Assembly (NCBI RefSeq): GCF_001594005.1
Contig: NZ_LTBA01000004.1
Coordinates: 48,034 to 112,033 of the forward strand
Length of the DNA stretch: 64,000 nt
Reading direction: 5' to 3'
Origin: Clostridium tepidiprofundi DSM 19306
Lineage (GTDB): Bacteria > Bacillota > Clostridia > Clostridiales > Clostridiaceae
Shown here: piece by piece, positions 43,968 to 53,196 of the stretch
Layout: each line of letters opens with the position of its first letter
Position numbering within the stretch: the stretch's first letter is position 1
Notes under the pieces: generated by a model
The model's input: the letters and a program-made list of their open reading frames with translations, nothing else
The model's database searches: none
Told to the model about the DNA's origin: nothing
Program-made: the position numbers and the translations under genes

Positions 43968-44048
43968 TACAGTGAACTCGTTTTAATAAAGCAAAACATC
44001 GAAACTTTAGGTGGAGACTCTACTCCACATGAAGCAAAAGCTTCAATA
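43968..44048 (+). repeat. Two-hairpin dispersed element, copy A
   Basis: AACTCGTTTTAATAAAGCAAAACATCGA, then GTGGAG-ACTCTA-CTCCAC (44011-44028) and GAAGC-AAAA-GCTTC (44031-44044). The reference copy of the family, lying between marR and the MFS gene. Confidence 0.82.
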
Positions 44049-44070
44049 AATGCAATTGGGGGTGCTATTA

Positions 44071-45357
44071 ATGAGCTATGAAAATTCCAAATCAGAATCA
44101 ACATATTCTAAAAGTTTATTTAAGCATAATATTATGTTCTATGTTTTAAATGGTTTTTTATTTACTATAATGATGAATTTATTTAAACCTTTTACTGCAA
44201 AATTTCTTTATAGAATAGGTGGTAGTGATTTCCATATTTCTCTTCTCAATGCACTACCTGGTTTAGTAGCCGTTTTTTCGACTATTCCTGGTATTCTCAT
44301 AATAAACGACACTATTAATAAAAGAAAGACAATGAATAAATTCTTTTTTAGCAGCAGATTATTCATATTACTATTTGCTGCTATACCCCTTTTACCCGTA
44401 GAATATCAACCTATTATATTCGTAATACTAATATCTTTAAAACAATATCCTGAATCGGTATCTGTAACTTCCTTGCAAAGTTTTACTGGTGATATATTTC
44501 CTGAACAAAAAAGAGCTACTGCTATATCATCAAGAAATATGTTTTCAATAATTGCACAGTTAATGACAGTTCTTCTTGTTGACTATATACTAAAACATTT
44601 TGGTAAAACCAACAATATAATATTAAAAATATATCAAATATTCTTTATTGTAAGTTTCTTGATAGGCTTAATTGAAATATATACTTTTAGCAAATTAAAA
44701 GAAAATTCCCCATCATCAATTGATAGAAATTCAAGCACTCATAAAAAGAGCATATTTTATTATTTAATGAAAACACCTGAAGTTATACTTAGCACAAAAA
44801 ACAACAAAAAATATTGGATATTTATTTTATGTTCATTAATATATCATTTTGGTTGGCAAATGGGTTGGCCCCTCTTCAGCATTTATCAAATAAAATATTT
44901 AGGTGCTGATGAACACTGGATAGCTATAATAAGCATAGTTTCGTCTATAACAATGTTCTTTTGTTATAAATTTTGGAACGTACTCATAGATAAAAAGGGA
45001 AATCCACCTGTAATGGCAGTAACCACTCTTGGTATGGCTGCAACACCATTGTTGTATGCATTTTCCCCAAATTTAAAAATACTAGCCACTGTTTCAGTAA
45101 TTTCTGCATTTTTTACTTCTGGTACTGTAACAGTATTGTTGAATTCTCTATTAGAAGTTACTCCTGATAAAGATAGAATTTTTTATGTTGGTATTCATGT
45201 AACTCTTACAAGCATCACACTATCCATAGCACCAATAGTAGGTAATATAATTCAAAATCATTTTTCTATTTATTTTGCTTTATACGCATCTGCATTCTTT
45301 AGACTACTCGGAAGTATAGCATTCTTTATTAGAAATCGTAAAGTAAAGTCATTTTGA
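44071..45357 (+). CDS. MFS transporter
   Basis: 428 residues with 10-12 helices. The N-terminal domain has NLFKPFTAKFLYRIGGSDFHISLLNALPGLVAVFSTIPGILIINDTINKRKTMNKFFFSSR, and the second half FGWQMGWPLFSIYQIKYLGADEHWIAIISIVSSITMFFCYKFWNVLIDKKGN, typical of MFS loops. ATG 44071 with TTGGGGGTGCTATTA upstream; the frame to 44050 starts inside the repeat. Probable target of the preceding MarR. Substrate unknown. Confidence 0.88.
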   Translation: MSYENSKSESTYSKSLFKHNIMFYVLNGFLFTIMMNLFKPFTAKFLYRIGGSDFHISLLNALPGLVAVFSTIPGILIINDTINKRKTMNKFFFSSRLFILLFAAIPLLPVEYQPIIFVILISLKQYPESVSVTSLQSFTGDIFPEQKRATAISSRNMFSIIAQLMTVLLVDYILKHFGKTNNIILKIYQIFFIVSFLIGLIEIYTFSKLKENSPSSIDRNSSTHKKSIFYYLMKTPEVILSTKNNKKYWIFILCSLIYHFGWQMGWPLFSIYQIKYLGADEHWIAIISIVSSITMFFCYKFWNVLIDKKGNPPVMAVTTLGMAATPLLYAFSPNLKILATVSVISAFFTSGTVTVLLNSLLEVTPDKDRIFYVGIHVTLTSITLSIAPIVGNIIQNHFSIYFALYASAFFRLLGSIAFFIRNRKVKSF

Positions 45358-45433
45358 TCATAAATCTTCAATACACCATTTATATTGAATTGAAATTTTA
45401 TGATTCATGGTAATATATGATTAATAATACTTT

Positions 45434-45456
45434 AGCACAGTGTAAGCTGTGCTTTT
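45434..45456 (+). terminator. Terminator of the MFS gene
   Basis: AGCACAG-TGTAAG-CTGTGCT followed by TTTT. Confidence 0.75.
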
Positions 45457-45594
45457 GTCATAAAATAAGTTTTATTATGAAAAATTGCTAATCAATGAAT
45501 AAACAATATATTTATGTCAATAATATTCAGATGTATAGCTGATATTTCTGAAAGGTAGGTGAATACCTGGTATAAAATCATTATCAGGTTTTTT

Positions 45595-46545
45595 ATGATT
45601 ATTGGTATTCCAAAAGGACTCTTATATTATAAATATTATCCATTTTTCGAATCATTTTTCAAAGCACTCGACTGCAAGCTAATAATATCAAACGATACGA
45701 ATAAGAAAATACTCAATTTAGGAATCAAATATTGTGTTGATGAAGCATGTTTGCCCATTAAGGTTTTTCACGGTCATGTTGCCGAAATAAAAGATAACTG
45801 TGATTTTATTTTAATCCCAAGAATTATGAGTATACATGAAGGCGAATATATATGCCCAAAGTTTTGTGGACTTCCAGAAATGATATTTAACGATATACCA
45901 AACATGCCCAATATGCTATCTGCCCCAATATATGCAACTAGTAAAAATAATTTATATAAATGGGCAATCAAAACAGGTTCTGTAATCACAAATAATAGAT
46001 TTAGAATTAAGAAAGCTTTTTTAGCCGCATTGAATGAACAAAAAAAATTTCCATGTGGAATAAAGAATAATAGTTATCCTTTAAGAATTGCTTTAGTTGG
46101 TCATCCTTACAATGTGTATGACAGCTTCGTAAACATGAATTTAGTCAAAAAACTTAATTCATTAGGCGTTGGTATTATTACAGAGGAATTCGTACCTTCA
46201 AAATATATCGACAAAGAAATTAAAATATTATTTAAAAAACCTTTTTGGTCATTTGCTAGACAATCATATGGTTCTTCTGTTTATCTAGCACACGCAAAAA
46301 CTATTGACGGAATTATTTATTTATCCTCTTTTGCATGTGGTATAGACTCCATTGTAGTAGAACTGATTAAAGAACATATATATGACACGCCTATGTTGGT
46401 ATTAAAAATTGATGAGCAAACAGGAGAAGCAGGATTTAATACAAGAATAGAAGCATTTGTAGATATGCTTGAAAGGAGGACTCAGCATGAAAATAACCTT
46501 TCCTCATTTGGGGAATACCTACTTAGCAAGCAAAGCACTGTTTGA
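45595..46545 (+). CDS. Acyl-CoA dehydratase activase-associated protein (DUF2229-like), first of triad
   Basis: About 316 residues beginning MIIGIPKGLLYYKYYPFFESFF, the typical start of the 2-hydroxyacyl-CoA dehydratase-like DUF2229 domain. Cysteine motifs for an Fe-S cluster: KYCVDEACLPIK, ICPKFCGLPEM and SFACGIDS. The C-terminus ends in DEQTGEAGFNTRIEAFVDMLERR, almost repeated at the end of the next gene. ATG 45595 fits the domain start; an upstream GTG at 45559 has a better AAAGGTAGG site, so the start is debatable. The next gene overlaps it by 59 bp, and GAAAGGAGG in its 3' end is the ribosome site of that gene. Confidence 0.8.
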   Translation: MIIGIPKGLLYYKYYPFFESFFKALDCKLIISNDTNKKILNLGIKYCVDEACLPIKVFHGHVAEIKDNCDFILIPRIMSIHEGEYICPKFCGLPEMIFNDIPNMPNMLSAPIYATSKNNLYKWAIKTGSVITNNRFRIKKAFLAALNEQKKFPCGIKNNSYPLRIALVGHPYNVYDSFVNMNLVKKLNSLGVGIITEEFVPSKYIDKEIKILFKKPFWSFARQSYGSSVYLAHAKTIDGIIYLSSFACGIDSIVVELIKEHIYDTPMLVLKIDEQTGEAGFNTRIEAFVDMLERRTQHENNLSSFGEYLLSKQSTV

Positions 46546-47608
46546 TGGATTAGGAATTGATTCTGTAATTCCTCCACCAAGTAACAAAAAAGCATTGGAA
46601 ATTGGTTCTTTATATTCACCAGAAGAAATATGTCTTCCATTTAAAATTATGATAGGCAATTACATACAAAGTATAGAAAAAGGTGCAGATACTGTAATTA
46701 TAACCGGAAGTTGTGGCCCTTGTAGATTTGGGGAATACTGTGAACTTCAAATCAACATACTAAAAAAATTAGGATATGATCTTGATTTTATTGTAATCGA
46801 TGCCCCTACTAAGAATGGCATTGGCAAAAAAGAATTCTTAAACAGAATAAATAAAATTTCATCAGCAAGTACTAAAAAAAATAGTGAAAAAATCAAAGCA
46901 CTAAAGTATTCTTATAATGTCATTACGCTAATAGATAAAATAGAAGCAAAAGCACATTACTTAGCAGGATATGAATTAAACAAAGGTGAATGCAAAATAT
47001 TGCTCAACAAATGCAAACTCGATTCTGCAAAGTCTACATCCCCACAGGAAATGATTAATATATTAAAATACTATAAAAACAAACTTGATAAAGTACCCAT
47101 AAATAAAGACAAAAATCCACTTAAAATCGCAATAATAGGTGAAATCTATACTATTCTAGAACCTTTCTCAAATTTGTACATTGAAGATAAACTTATGGAT
47201 TATGGTGTTTCATCTTCAAGACATCTTACACCTAGTTGGTGGGTAAAAGATGCTGCTTTAAAACCATTAAAATTAAATTCTTTAGATTTAAGAATAGCTT
47301 CAAAAAAGTACTTACCTTTTTACATAGGTGGACATGGACGAGAATGCATTGGCGAAGTCATGTTAGCTAAAAAATACGGTTTTGATGGTGCTATTCAAAT
47401 TTTTCCTATGGGATGTATGCCTGAAATTGTTACCAAATCTATACTCCCCTCTATATCAAAAAATGAAGACTTCCCAGTAATGTCACTAATAGTTGATGAG
47501 ATGACAGGCGAAGCAGGTTATATTACAAGAATAGAAGCATTTTTAGATATGCTTGAAAGGAGGAAAAATAAAAATGTATTATATGGGTGTAGACGTAGGT
47601 TCAGTTAG
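46487..47608 (+). CDS. Acyl-CoA dehydratase activase-associated protein (HgdB-like), second of triad
   Basis: About 373 residues: MKITFPHLGNTYLASKALFDGLGIDSVIPPPSNKKALEIGSLYSPEEICLPFKIMIGNYIQ is the standard start of CoA-protein-activase partner proteins. GSCGPCRFGEYCELQINIL provides Cys ligands, and FPMGCMPEIV a further one. The C-terminus DEMTGEAGYITRIEAFLDMLERR mirrors the previous gene, showing a shared domain ancestry. ATG 46487 behind AAAGGAGGACTCAGC. It overlaps its neighbours on both sides, a strong sign of translational coupling. Confidence 0.85.
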   Translation: MKITFPHLGNTYLASKALFDGLGIDSVIPPPSNKKALEIGSLYSPEEICLPFKIMIGNYIQSIEKGADTVIITGSCGPCRFGEYCELQINILKKLGYDLDFIVIDAPTKNGIGKKEFLNRINKISSASTKKNSEKIKALKYSYNVITLIDKIEAKAHYLAGYELNKGECKILLNKCKLDSAKSTSPQEMINILKYYKNKLDKVPINKDKNPLKIAIIGEIYTILEPFSNLYIEDKLMDYGVSSSRHLTPSWWVKDAALKPLKLNSLDLRIASKKYLPFYIGGHGRECIGEVMLAKKYGFDGAIQIFPMGCMPEIVTKSILPSISKNEDFPVMSLIVDEMTGEAGYITRIEAFLDMLERRKNKNVLYGCRRRFS

Positions 47609-48548
47609 TACAGATATTGTTTTAATTGACATAAATAATACAGTTATAGATAAATTATATTTGAGAACAAAGGGTAGTCCAATAAAAGCTATACAAAATG
47701 GTATTTCTATATTAAAAGAAAAATATTCAGATAGTCAAATCAAAGGAATTGGTACAACGGGAAGCGGTCGTCATATAGCTTCGTTTTTACTTGGAGCTGA
47801 TATTGTAAAAAATGAAATAACAGCACATGCTGTTGCAGCACTTGAAATTGACAAATCAGTTAAAACAATTTTTGAAATTGGCGGTCAAGATTCAAAAATA
47901 ATTATATTAAAAGATGGTATTGTAACTGATTTTGCCATGAACACAGTATGTGCTGCCGGAACTGGTTCATTTCTAGATAGGCAAGCTGAAAGGCTTGAGA
48001 TACCTATTGAAGAATTTGGAGATTATGCTTTAAAAGCAGATTCCCCCGTTAGAATAGCTGGTAGATGTGCAGTTTTTGCAGAATCAGATATGATACATAA
48101 ACAACAATTAGGATACAGTAAAGAAAATATTATTGGTGGATTATGTGAAGCTCTTGTTAGAAATTACCTCAACAATATAGCAAAAGGCAAAGATATTAAA
48201 CCAAAAATATTCTTTCAAGGAGGAGTAGCTGCCAATAAAGGCATGAAGGCAGCATTTGAAAAATCATTAAATTGTGAAATAATAATTCCTAAACATTACA
48301 ATTTAATGGGTGCTATCGGAAGTGCAATATTGGCTAAAGAAAAAATGCAGAAGTGCACTAAAACTCTATTTAAAGGTTTCAATACTGCTGATAAAACTTT
48401 TATTTCAAAAAGCTTTGAATGCAATGGTTGTCCTAACCAATGCGAAGTTGTACGAATATATGATGGTAAAAATGTAATTGGATGTTTTGGGGATAGATGC
48501 GGCAAATGGAGTAATATGGATGTTATACTTTCTGACAAAGTACAGTAA
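47574..48548 (+). CDS. BadF/BadG/BcrA-type acyl-CoA dehydratase activase ATPase, third of triad
   Basis: About 324 residues, an ASKHA ATPase. YYMGVDVGSVSTDIVLID (phosphate 1), TTGSGRHIASFLLGADIV, IFEIGGQDSKIIIL (phosphate 2), NTVCAAGTGSFLDRQAERL and GRCAVFAESDMIHKQQLG, the two Cys segments that hold the [4Fe-4S] cluster at the dimer interface, and FFQGGVAANKGMKAAFE (adenosine). A C-terminal Cys tail (CNGCPNQCEV and GCFGDRCGKW) is extra. ATG 47574 behind AAAGGAGGAAAAATAAAA. It delivers ATP-driven electrons to a partner protein. The true substrate of this triad is not known. Confidence 0.88.
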   Translation: MYYMGVDVGSVSTDIVLIDINNTVIDKLYLRTKGSPIKAIQNGISILKEKYSDSQIKGIGTTGSGRHIASFLLGADIVKNEITAHAVAALEIDKSVKTIFEIGGQDSKIIILKDGIVTDFAMNTVCAAGTGSFLDRQAERLEIPIEEFGDYALKADSPVRIAGRCAVFAESDMIHKQQLGYSKENIIGGLCEALVRNYLNNIAKGKDIKPKIFFQGGVAANKGMKAAFEKSLNCEIIIPKHYNLMGAIGSAILAKEKMQKCTKTLFKGFNTADKTFISKSFECNGCPNQCEVVRIYDGKNVIGCFGDRCGKWSNMDVILSDKVQ

Positions 48549-48715
48549 ACCCGTTTTATTAAAGCAAAAACCTTGATATTCCCTTTATAGAAGTTGAAAT
48601 CTTGTTAACTCGTTTTTCTAAAGCAAAACATCGATAATTCATTTGGAGATTCTACTCCATTTGAAACAAAAAACTTTAATTTTCCTTATAGAATTGATAA
48701 ATCCTATAAAAAATT
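48543..48715 (+). repeat. Two-hairpin dispersed element, copies B' and B (tandem)
   Basis: B' (48543-48604: AACCCGTTTTATTAAAGCAAAAACC ... TATAGAAGTTGAAATCTTG) lacks the hairpins. B (48605-48715) has AACTCGTTTTTCTAAAGCAAAACATCGA, TGGAG-ATTCTA-CTCCA and a degenerate second hairpin, then TATAGAATTG. It fills the gap before the EAL gene, which otherwise shows no gene. Confidence 0.75.
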
Positions 48716-48836
48716 TCAAAAAAAAAGGAATTCAAAGTTACTATATAGAATTATTTTTGTATATGACGCAGAATGTGTGGATTTTTATGTAAAATTACAC
48801 ATTTCTGTATCTTTCACTCACCCGGAGGTATAATTC

Positions 48837-49994
48837 ATGCTTACTATACAATATGATTTAGAAAAGAATTTATATGATGCAATTAAGAAAAGTAATGTAA
48901 TGATGGTTTTATGGGACACAAAAGGAAATATAGTAGACTTAAGCAATTATATTAATAACTTTGTTGAAGCATCCCGAAACAGTATTTTGTCTGAATATTG
49001 GGAAAATAATATCCTTCCATACAAAAGTAGTTTAAATGAAGATGTTAATTCATTTGAAAACGAATTTATAATAAAATCAAACGACAAAATCATAAATGTT
49101 TTTTGTACCAATCAAATAATCTACGATGAATATAAAAACGTAAAATTTATATTGACCATAGGAATGGATATTACTAAAGCAAAAAAATATGAAAAAAGTA
49201 TAAATACAAGTTCGCATCATAAATCATTTGAAAATGAAATACGCTATGCATTAAAACATGAACAGTTTTCTATAAACTACCAGCCCCAAGTTGACGTTAA
49301 GACAGGTAAATTAGTAGGAATGGAAGCTCTTATAAGATGGTTTCACCCTTCGAAAGGTTTTATTTCACCTTCCAAATTTATTCCAATAGCAGAAGAAACT
49401 GGATTGATATCCGAAATTGATGATTATGTTATACGCACAGCCTGCAAACAGAATAAACTTTGGCAAGATTTAGGTTACTATCCTATTCCCGTTTCTGTAA
49501 ATATATCTGCTTTACAGTTTCAAAATCCTAATTTAATTAAGAATATTAAAGATGCTTTAACTGAATCTTGTTTAGAACCTAAATGGTTAAAAATCGAAAT
49601 AACTGAGTCAACTGCTATAAAGAATTTTAAACATTCAACAGAAATACTAAAACAACTCAATGATTTGGGTATAAAAATTTCACTTGATGATTTTGGAACA
49701 GGCTATTCTTCATTAAATTATCTAACTAAGCTTCCTATTGATTCATTAAAGATCGATAAATCATTTATTGACGAAATAAGTACAAATAACCGTGATAGAG
49801 CTATTACAAATACTGTAATAGAATTAGCACATACTCTAAATCTCGATGTTATTGCTGAAGGTGTTGAAAAAAATGATCAATTAGAAATATTAAGTTCTCA
49901 AAATTGTGACATAATACAAGGTTTTTTATTTAGCAAACCCTTGTCAGCAGATAATTTCGAAAATCTACTAAATAAAGTATCATATATTAATTAG
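48837..49994 (+). CDS. PAS-EAL cyclic di-GMP phosphodiesterase
   Basis: 385 residues. The N-terminal ~115 residues form a PAS-like sensor (MMVLWDTKGNIVDLS at the start, FILTIGMDITKAKK at the end). The EAL domain spans about 135-380 and keeps the catalytic set: GMEALIRW (EAL 163-165), NISALQF, EITES, DDFGTGYSSLNYL, LKIDKSF, EGVE and QGFLFSKPL. It should hydrolyse c-di-GMP to pGpG. No membrane helix. ATG with CACCCGGAGGTATAATTC upstream. A terminator follows. It could set the c-di-GMP level sensed by PilB, though no linkage beyond the shared window is shown. Confidence 0.93.
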   Translation: MLTIQYDLEKNLYDAIKKSNVMMVLWDTKGNIVDLSNYINNFVEASRNSILSEYWENNILPYKSSLNEDVNSFENEFIIKSNDKIINVFCTNQIIYDEYKNVKFILTIGMDITKAKKYEKSINTSSHHKSFENEIRYALKHEQFSINYQPQVDVKTGKLVGMEALIRWFHPSKGFISPSKFIPIAEETGLISEIDDYVIRTACKQNKLWQDLGYYPIPVSVNISALQFQNPNLIKNIKDALTESCLEPKWLKIEITESTAIKNFKHSTEILKQLNDLGIKISLDDFGTGYSSLNYLTKLPIDSLKIDKSFIDEISTNNRDRAITNTVIELAHTLNLDVIAEGVEKNDQLEILSSQNCDIIQGFLFSKPLSADNFENLLNKVSYIN

Positions 49995-50053
49995 ATACAT
50001 TAATATAAAATAAAGCAAACTCACTTGACATGTATTCTTAACACATCTTTATG

Positions 50054-50086
50054 AAAAAACGCCCGGGGGATAATTGGGCGTTTTTT
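50054..50086 (+). terminator. Terminator of the EAL gene
   Basis: AAAAAACGCCC, a loop, GGGCGTTTTTT; strong rho-independent form on both strands. Confidence 0.85.
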
Positions 50087-50116
50087 CACTTACCATTCTA
50101 TTCATCATAATTACTA

Positions 50117-50428
50117 CTACTTGTATTCCACATCAATTACTTCTCCATCATAAGAAGTATCCACTGTAACTATCTCGACAACAACACCTTTATTAGTTTT
50201 TGAAAAACTGTTACTTTTACAATTTGCTCTTTTCTTTATTTTAAATATCTTATTAGAAAAATATGTTATAAGCTTATTTATTCCCCATATTCCAAATATA
50301 AACAACAAAACTACTGAAACTAAAGTAACCGCTATAGGCAAAATAGTTATACCAACACCAAGTATAAACAATGCTACTAAAAGCATCTTAAGAAAACTCT
50401 TTAAATTATATCCATTCAAATACACCAT
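50117..50428 (-). CDS. Small membrane protein, unknown function
   Basis: 103 residues with one or two membrane helices (MLLVALFILGVGITILPIAVTLVSVVLLFIFGIWGI), a basic cytosolic segment with one Cys, and an acidic tail GVVVEIVTVDTSYDGEVIDVEYK. ATG with AAGGGATATT upstream. No family recognised. Confidence 0.65.
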   Translation of the reverse strand: MVYLNGYNLKSFLKMLLVALFILGVGITILPIAVTLVSVVLLFIFGIWGINKLITYFSNKIFKIKKRANCKSNSFSKTNKGVVVEIVTVDTSYDGEVIDVEYK

Positions 50429-50598
50429 AATATCCCTTCTTTCCTTTTATGTTATACTCATCAATTTCTAAAATTCATAATTTTGTTTTGAATACTGTAC
50501 CGTTTTAAGAATATAACGAATACCTCTATATATATTATATCACACATTATGTTATATTGTAATATATAACCTTTAAAAAAGTATTAAAAATTTGTTAA

Positions 50599-51339
50599 TT
50601 ATAATAAGCCCCCATCTACCGTAAATACTTTTCCTGTAATATAGCTTGCATCATCACTAGCTAAAAACAATGCTAATTTAGCTACATCTTCTGTTTTACC
50701 AAATTTCATCATAGGAATCTCATTTTTCAATTCATCTTTTTCTTCATATGTAAGCCATTTATTCATTTCAGTATCAATAACCCCAGGTGCAATTGCATTA
50801 ACCCTAATACTTGATGGTGCCAATTCTTTTGCCAATGCTTTTGTAAAAGAGTTTATTCCTCCCTTAGACGCGGAATAAATGACTTCACATGATGCTCCAA
50901 CTTCTCCCCATATAGATGATATATTTATAATGCACCCTTTCTTCTTGCTTATCATATATTTAGTAGCATTATGTGAGCAATTAAATGTTCCTTTTAAATT
51001 TATACCAATTATATCGTCCCAATCTTTTTCGGTATTATCGATAAAGAGATTAACCTTTGATATGCCAGCATTATTTACTAAAATATCTAATACTCCAAAT
51101 CTTTCAATTACAAAATCAATTAGATTTTTGGCATAATTATAATCGCTTATATCTCCTTTTGAAGAAATTGCATATACACCTAATCCTCTAAGCATTTCTG
51201 TCGTTTTATACGCTTCTTCATCATTTTTATTATAATTTATAATAATCGCCGCTCCAGCTTTAGCAAACTCAATAGCAATAGCCTTCCCTATTCCTCTTGA
51301 CCCTCCAGTAATAACAGCCACTTTACCCTTCAATTTCAA
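50599..51339 (-). CDS. Short-chain dehydrogenase/reductase (FabG-like)
   Basis: About 246 residues, a classical SDR. Cofactor loop GGSRGIG, NAGIS, catalytic NISSIWGEVGASCEVIYSASKGG with Ser/Tyr/Lys, and VNAIAPGVIDTEMNKW. Likely NAD(P)-dependent; FabG-type ketoacyl reduction is possible, but the gene stands alone, so the substrate is unassigned. TTG 51339 is chosen with AGAGGGTG upstream; the GTG at 51348 overlaps the same site. Confidence 0.85.
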   Translation of the reverse strand: MKLKGKVAVITGGSRGIGKAIAIEFAKAGAAIIINYNKNDEEAYKTTEMLRGLGVYAISSKGDISDYNYAKNLIDFVIERFGVLDILVNNAGISKVNLFIDNTEKDWDDIIGINLKGTFNCSHNATKYMISKKKGCIINISSIWGEVGASCEVIYSASKGGINSFTKALAKELAPSSIRVNAIAPGVIDTEMNKWLTYEEKDELKNEIPMMKFGKTEDVAKLALFLASDDASYITGKVFTVDGGLL

Positions 51340-51464
51340 ATGAATCACCCTCTTTATTTTTTCTATAATTAATACATCAATATTATATCATTTTTTATTT
51401 TTTGTATATATTTTATTACTTTGCATATAATAAATTTAGATAGTTGATAGCTAATTGCTTTTAG

Positions 51465-51640
51465 GATGGATCCATCTTTTATATATATACATTAGTTATA
51501 ACTGTCATTTTTCAAAGAAAATACTGTGTTGTTTTCTTTGAAAGTGTTGTGTAAGCCAAAATATATCTTGCGCAACATAAGAGAGTGAATCAATGAAAGA
51601 TGATGCTTAAGCGGATTTCATTGATTCACTTTGTTTTAAC
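51465..51640 (+). ncRNA. Candidate structured RNA with several consecutive hairpins
   Basis: No gene is seen in 51349-51773. Four hairpins follow each other: GATGGATCCATC (51465-51476); TTTCAAAGAAAA...TTTTCTTTGAAA (51510-51543); GTTGTGTAAG...CTTGCGCAAC using G-U pairs (about 51546-51575); and AGTGAATCAATGAAA...TTTCATTGATTCACT (51584-51630), followed by TTGTTTTA. The family is not recognised. Confidence 0.4.
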
Positions 51641-51773
51641 TTTGCTTTGATCTCAAATGTAAGTCCAGCCAATTGATAATGAATATCATTTCTTTTTTTG
51701 AAAAACGCTTTATTTATTAAATTTTTTATGATATTATTATTGTGTAAATTTTAATATGAAAGGAGAAATTGGT

Positions 51774-51944
51774 ATGGCATATAAAATTACAGATGCATGC
51801 ATCAGTTGTGGAGCTTGTGCTTCTGAATGTCCAGTTAACGCTATTACTGAAGGAGACGGAATCTATGTAATCGACGCAAGTACTTGTATCGATTGTGGAA
51901 ACTGTGCTAATGTTTGCCCAGTTGGTGCTCCTGTTGCTGAATAA
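51774..51944 (+). CDS. 2[4Fe-4S] ferredoxin (clostridial type)
   Basis: 56 residues with the two cluster motifs [12 protein letters not shown] and [12 protein letters not shown], the duplicated 8-Cys pattern of clostridial ferredoxin. A low-potential electron carrier in anaerobic metabolism. ATG 51774 with AAAGGAGAAATTGGT upstream; the earlier ATG at 51756 is before the ribosome site. Codon use is relatively rich in G+C, as usual for highly expressed ferredoxin genes. Confidence 0.97.
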   Translation: MAYKITDACISCGACASECPVNAITEGDGIYVIDASTCIDCGNCANVCPVGAPVAE

Positions 51945-51970
51945 TAACAACATAGTAGTAATAAATCAGT

Positions 51971-52007
51971 TACACCTACAAGATTTATTTTTGTAGGTGT
52001 TGTTTTT
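51971..52007 (+). terminator. Terminator of the ferredoxin gene
   Basis: ACACCTACA...TGTAGGTGT followed by TGTTTTT. Confidence 0.8.
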
Positions 52008-52012
52008 ATATT

Positions 52013-52945
52013 TTAAGCCATTTTTTTATCCTTACAATATTCATTTAGGTACTTTTCAAAATCCCACTTTTTCAAGAACTTTCTTGCTGCTCTATAACCT
52101 GACTGAAAAAGCCTAATACTTTTCTGTTTAGATATATTAAATTCAGTCGTTTCAACTCCTAAAGTAGGTATAAAAACAGTCCTATATTTATCTCTTTCAC
52201 TTAAATTAGAACCATTTGTTTCTGCCGACATAGTATCTGCTATATCAAAAAGAAAAGACATAGCATCTGTTTTACCTTCATAAGTATATCCTATCATATT
52301 ATTATCAAATTTAAACCCTATTGTTGGAATAGTCAATTCTTCTTTTGAATCAAATATATTTATTGGATAATTGCAACATATTCCACCATCAACAATGTAG
52401 CTAATACCATCTTTATGCTTAAGCTCAATAGGCTTAAAGTAAAAAGGTATACTTATACTCATTCTAACCGCTCTAGCAATAGAAAACTCAAATGGATCTA
52501 ATCCATAATATGATAAATCATCTGGAATTACTAACATCTTTTTTAATGTTATATCAGAAGCTATTATCTTTAATTTTGATTCATCTTCGAAACAAACATC
52601 TTTAAATCTCTCAATTCCTTTTGCCTTTAATAATTCATACATCCAATTTTCAAAGTATTCACCAGAATATATTCCCTTGTCCTTAAAAAAACCTAATGCC
52701 TTACCAACTAGAGGAATTCTATGCATACCTTCTCTATCTAAAAATCTTGTAAAATCTGTATCAACTAATATTTTTTCTAATTCTTTAGGAGTATATCCAG
52801 CTATAATTAGTGCAGCTATAACTGCCCCTGCTGACGTTCCTGCTGTTTTTCTCCACACATATCCTTTTTTCTCAAAATACCTTAAAGCACCTACTATGCC
52901 TATGCCCCTCATTCCTCCCCCTTCAAATACAGCATCAACCTTCAT
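52013..52945 (-). CDS. Patatin-like phospholipase
   Basis: 310 residues. Oxyanion loop EGGGMRGIG at the start, nucleophile elbow KTAGTSAGAVIAALI (GTSAG), and the dyad Asp in YIVDGGICCNYPI (DGG). A predicted acyl hydrolase of membrane lipids. ATG 52945 is favoured, with AGAGGTGAAATTC upstream; the GTG at 52954 is part of that site. Confidence 0.9.
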   Translation of the reverse strand: MKVDAVFEGGGMRGIGIVGALRYFEKKGYVWRKTAGTSAGAVIAALIIAGYTPKELEKILVDTDFTRFLDREGMHRIPLVGKALGFFKDKGIYSGEYFENWMYELLKAKGIERFKDVCFEDESKLKIIASDITLKKMLVIPDDLSYYGLDPFEFSIARAVRMSISIPFYFKPIELKHKDGISYIVDGGICCNYPINIFDSKEELTIPTIGFKFDNNMIGYTYEGKTDAMSFLFDIADTMSAETNGSNLSERDKYRTVFIPTLGVETTEFNISKQKSIRLFQSGYRAARKFLKKWDFEKYLNEYCKDKKMA

Positions 52946-53030
52946 GAATTTCACCTCTTTCCATATATAGTATCTATTAAGTATATTTTACCATTATTTA
53001 TATGTTTTATAAATATATTAACTAGTTTTA

Positions 53031-53119
53031 CTTCAATTCGTAATATTCACTATAAAAATCTCTGCATACTGCATTTTTTCGTTGTAATATGTGATAAAAA
53101 TTCAAACTACGAATTGAAG
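53031..53119. repeat. Inverted repeat upstream of the germination operon
   Basis: CTTCAATTCGTA (53031-53042) and TACGAATTGAAG (53108-53119) are perfect 12-bp arms around a 65-bp loop, just before the gerA-type operon. It may be an operator or a leader hairpin. Confidence 0.55.
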
Positions 53120-53196
53120 ATAGTTTTAGTTAAATGCATATAATTGATTAATAGTGCAAAAAATAATATAAATTAATTGAAAGTGGGAATATAGGC

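Noticed and set aside
51726..51953. A minus-strand frame opposite ferredoxin
   Set aside because: Shadow of the ferredoxin Cys-rich codons (Ser/Thr-rich translation).
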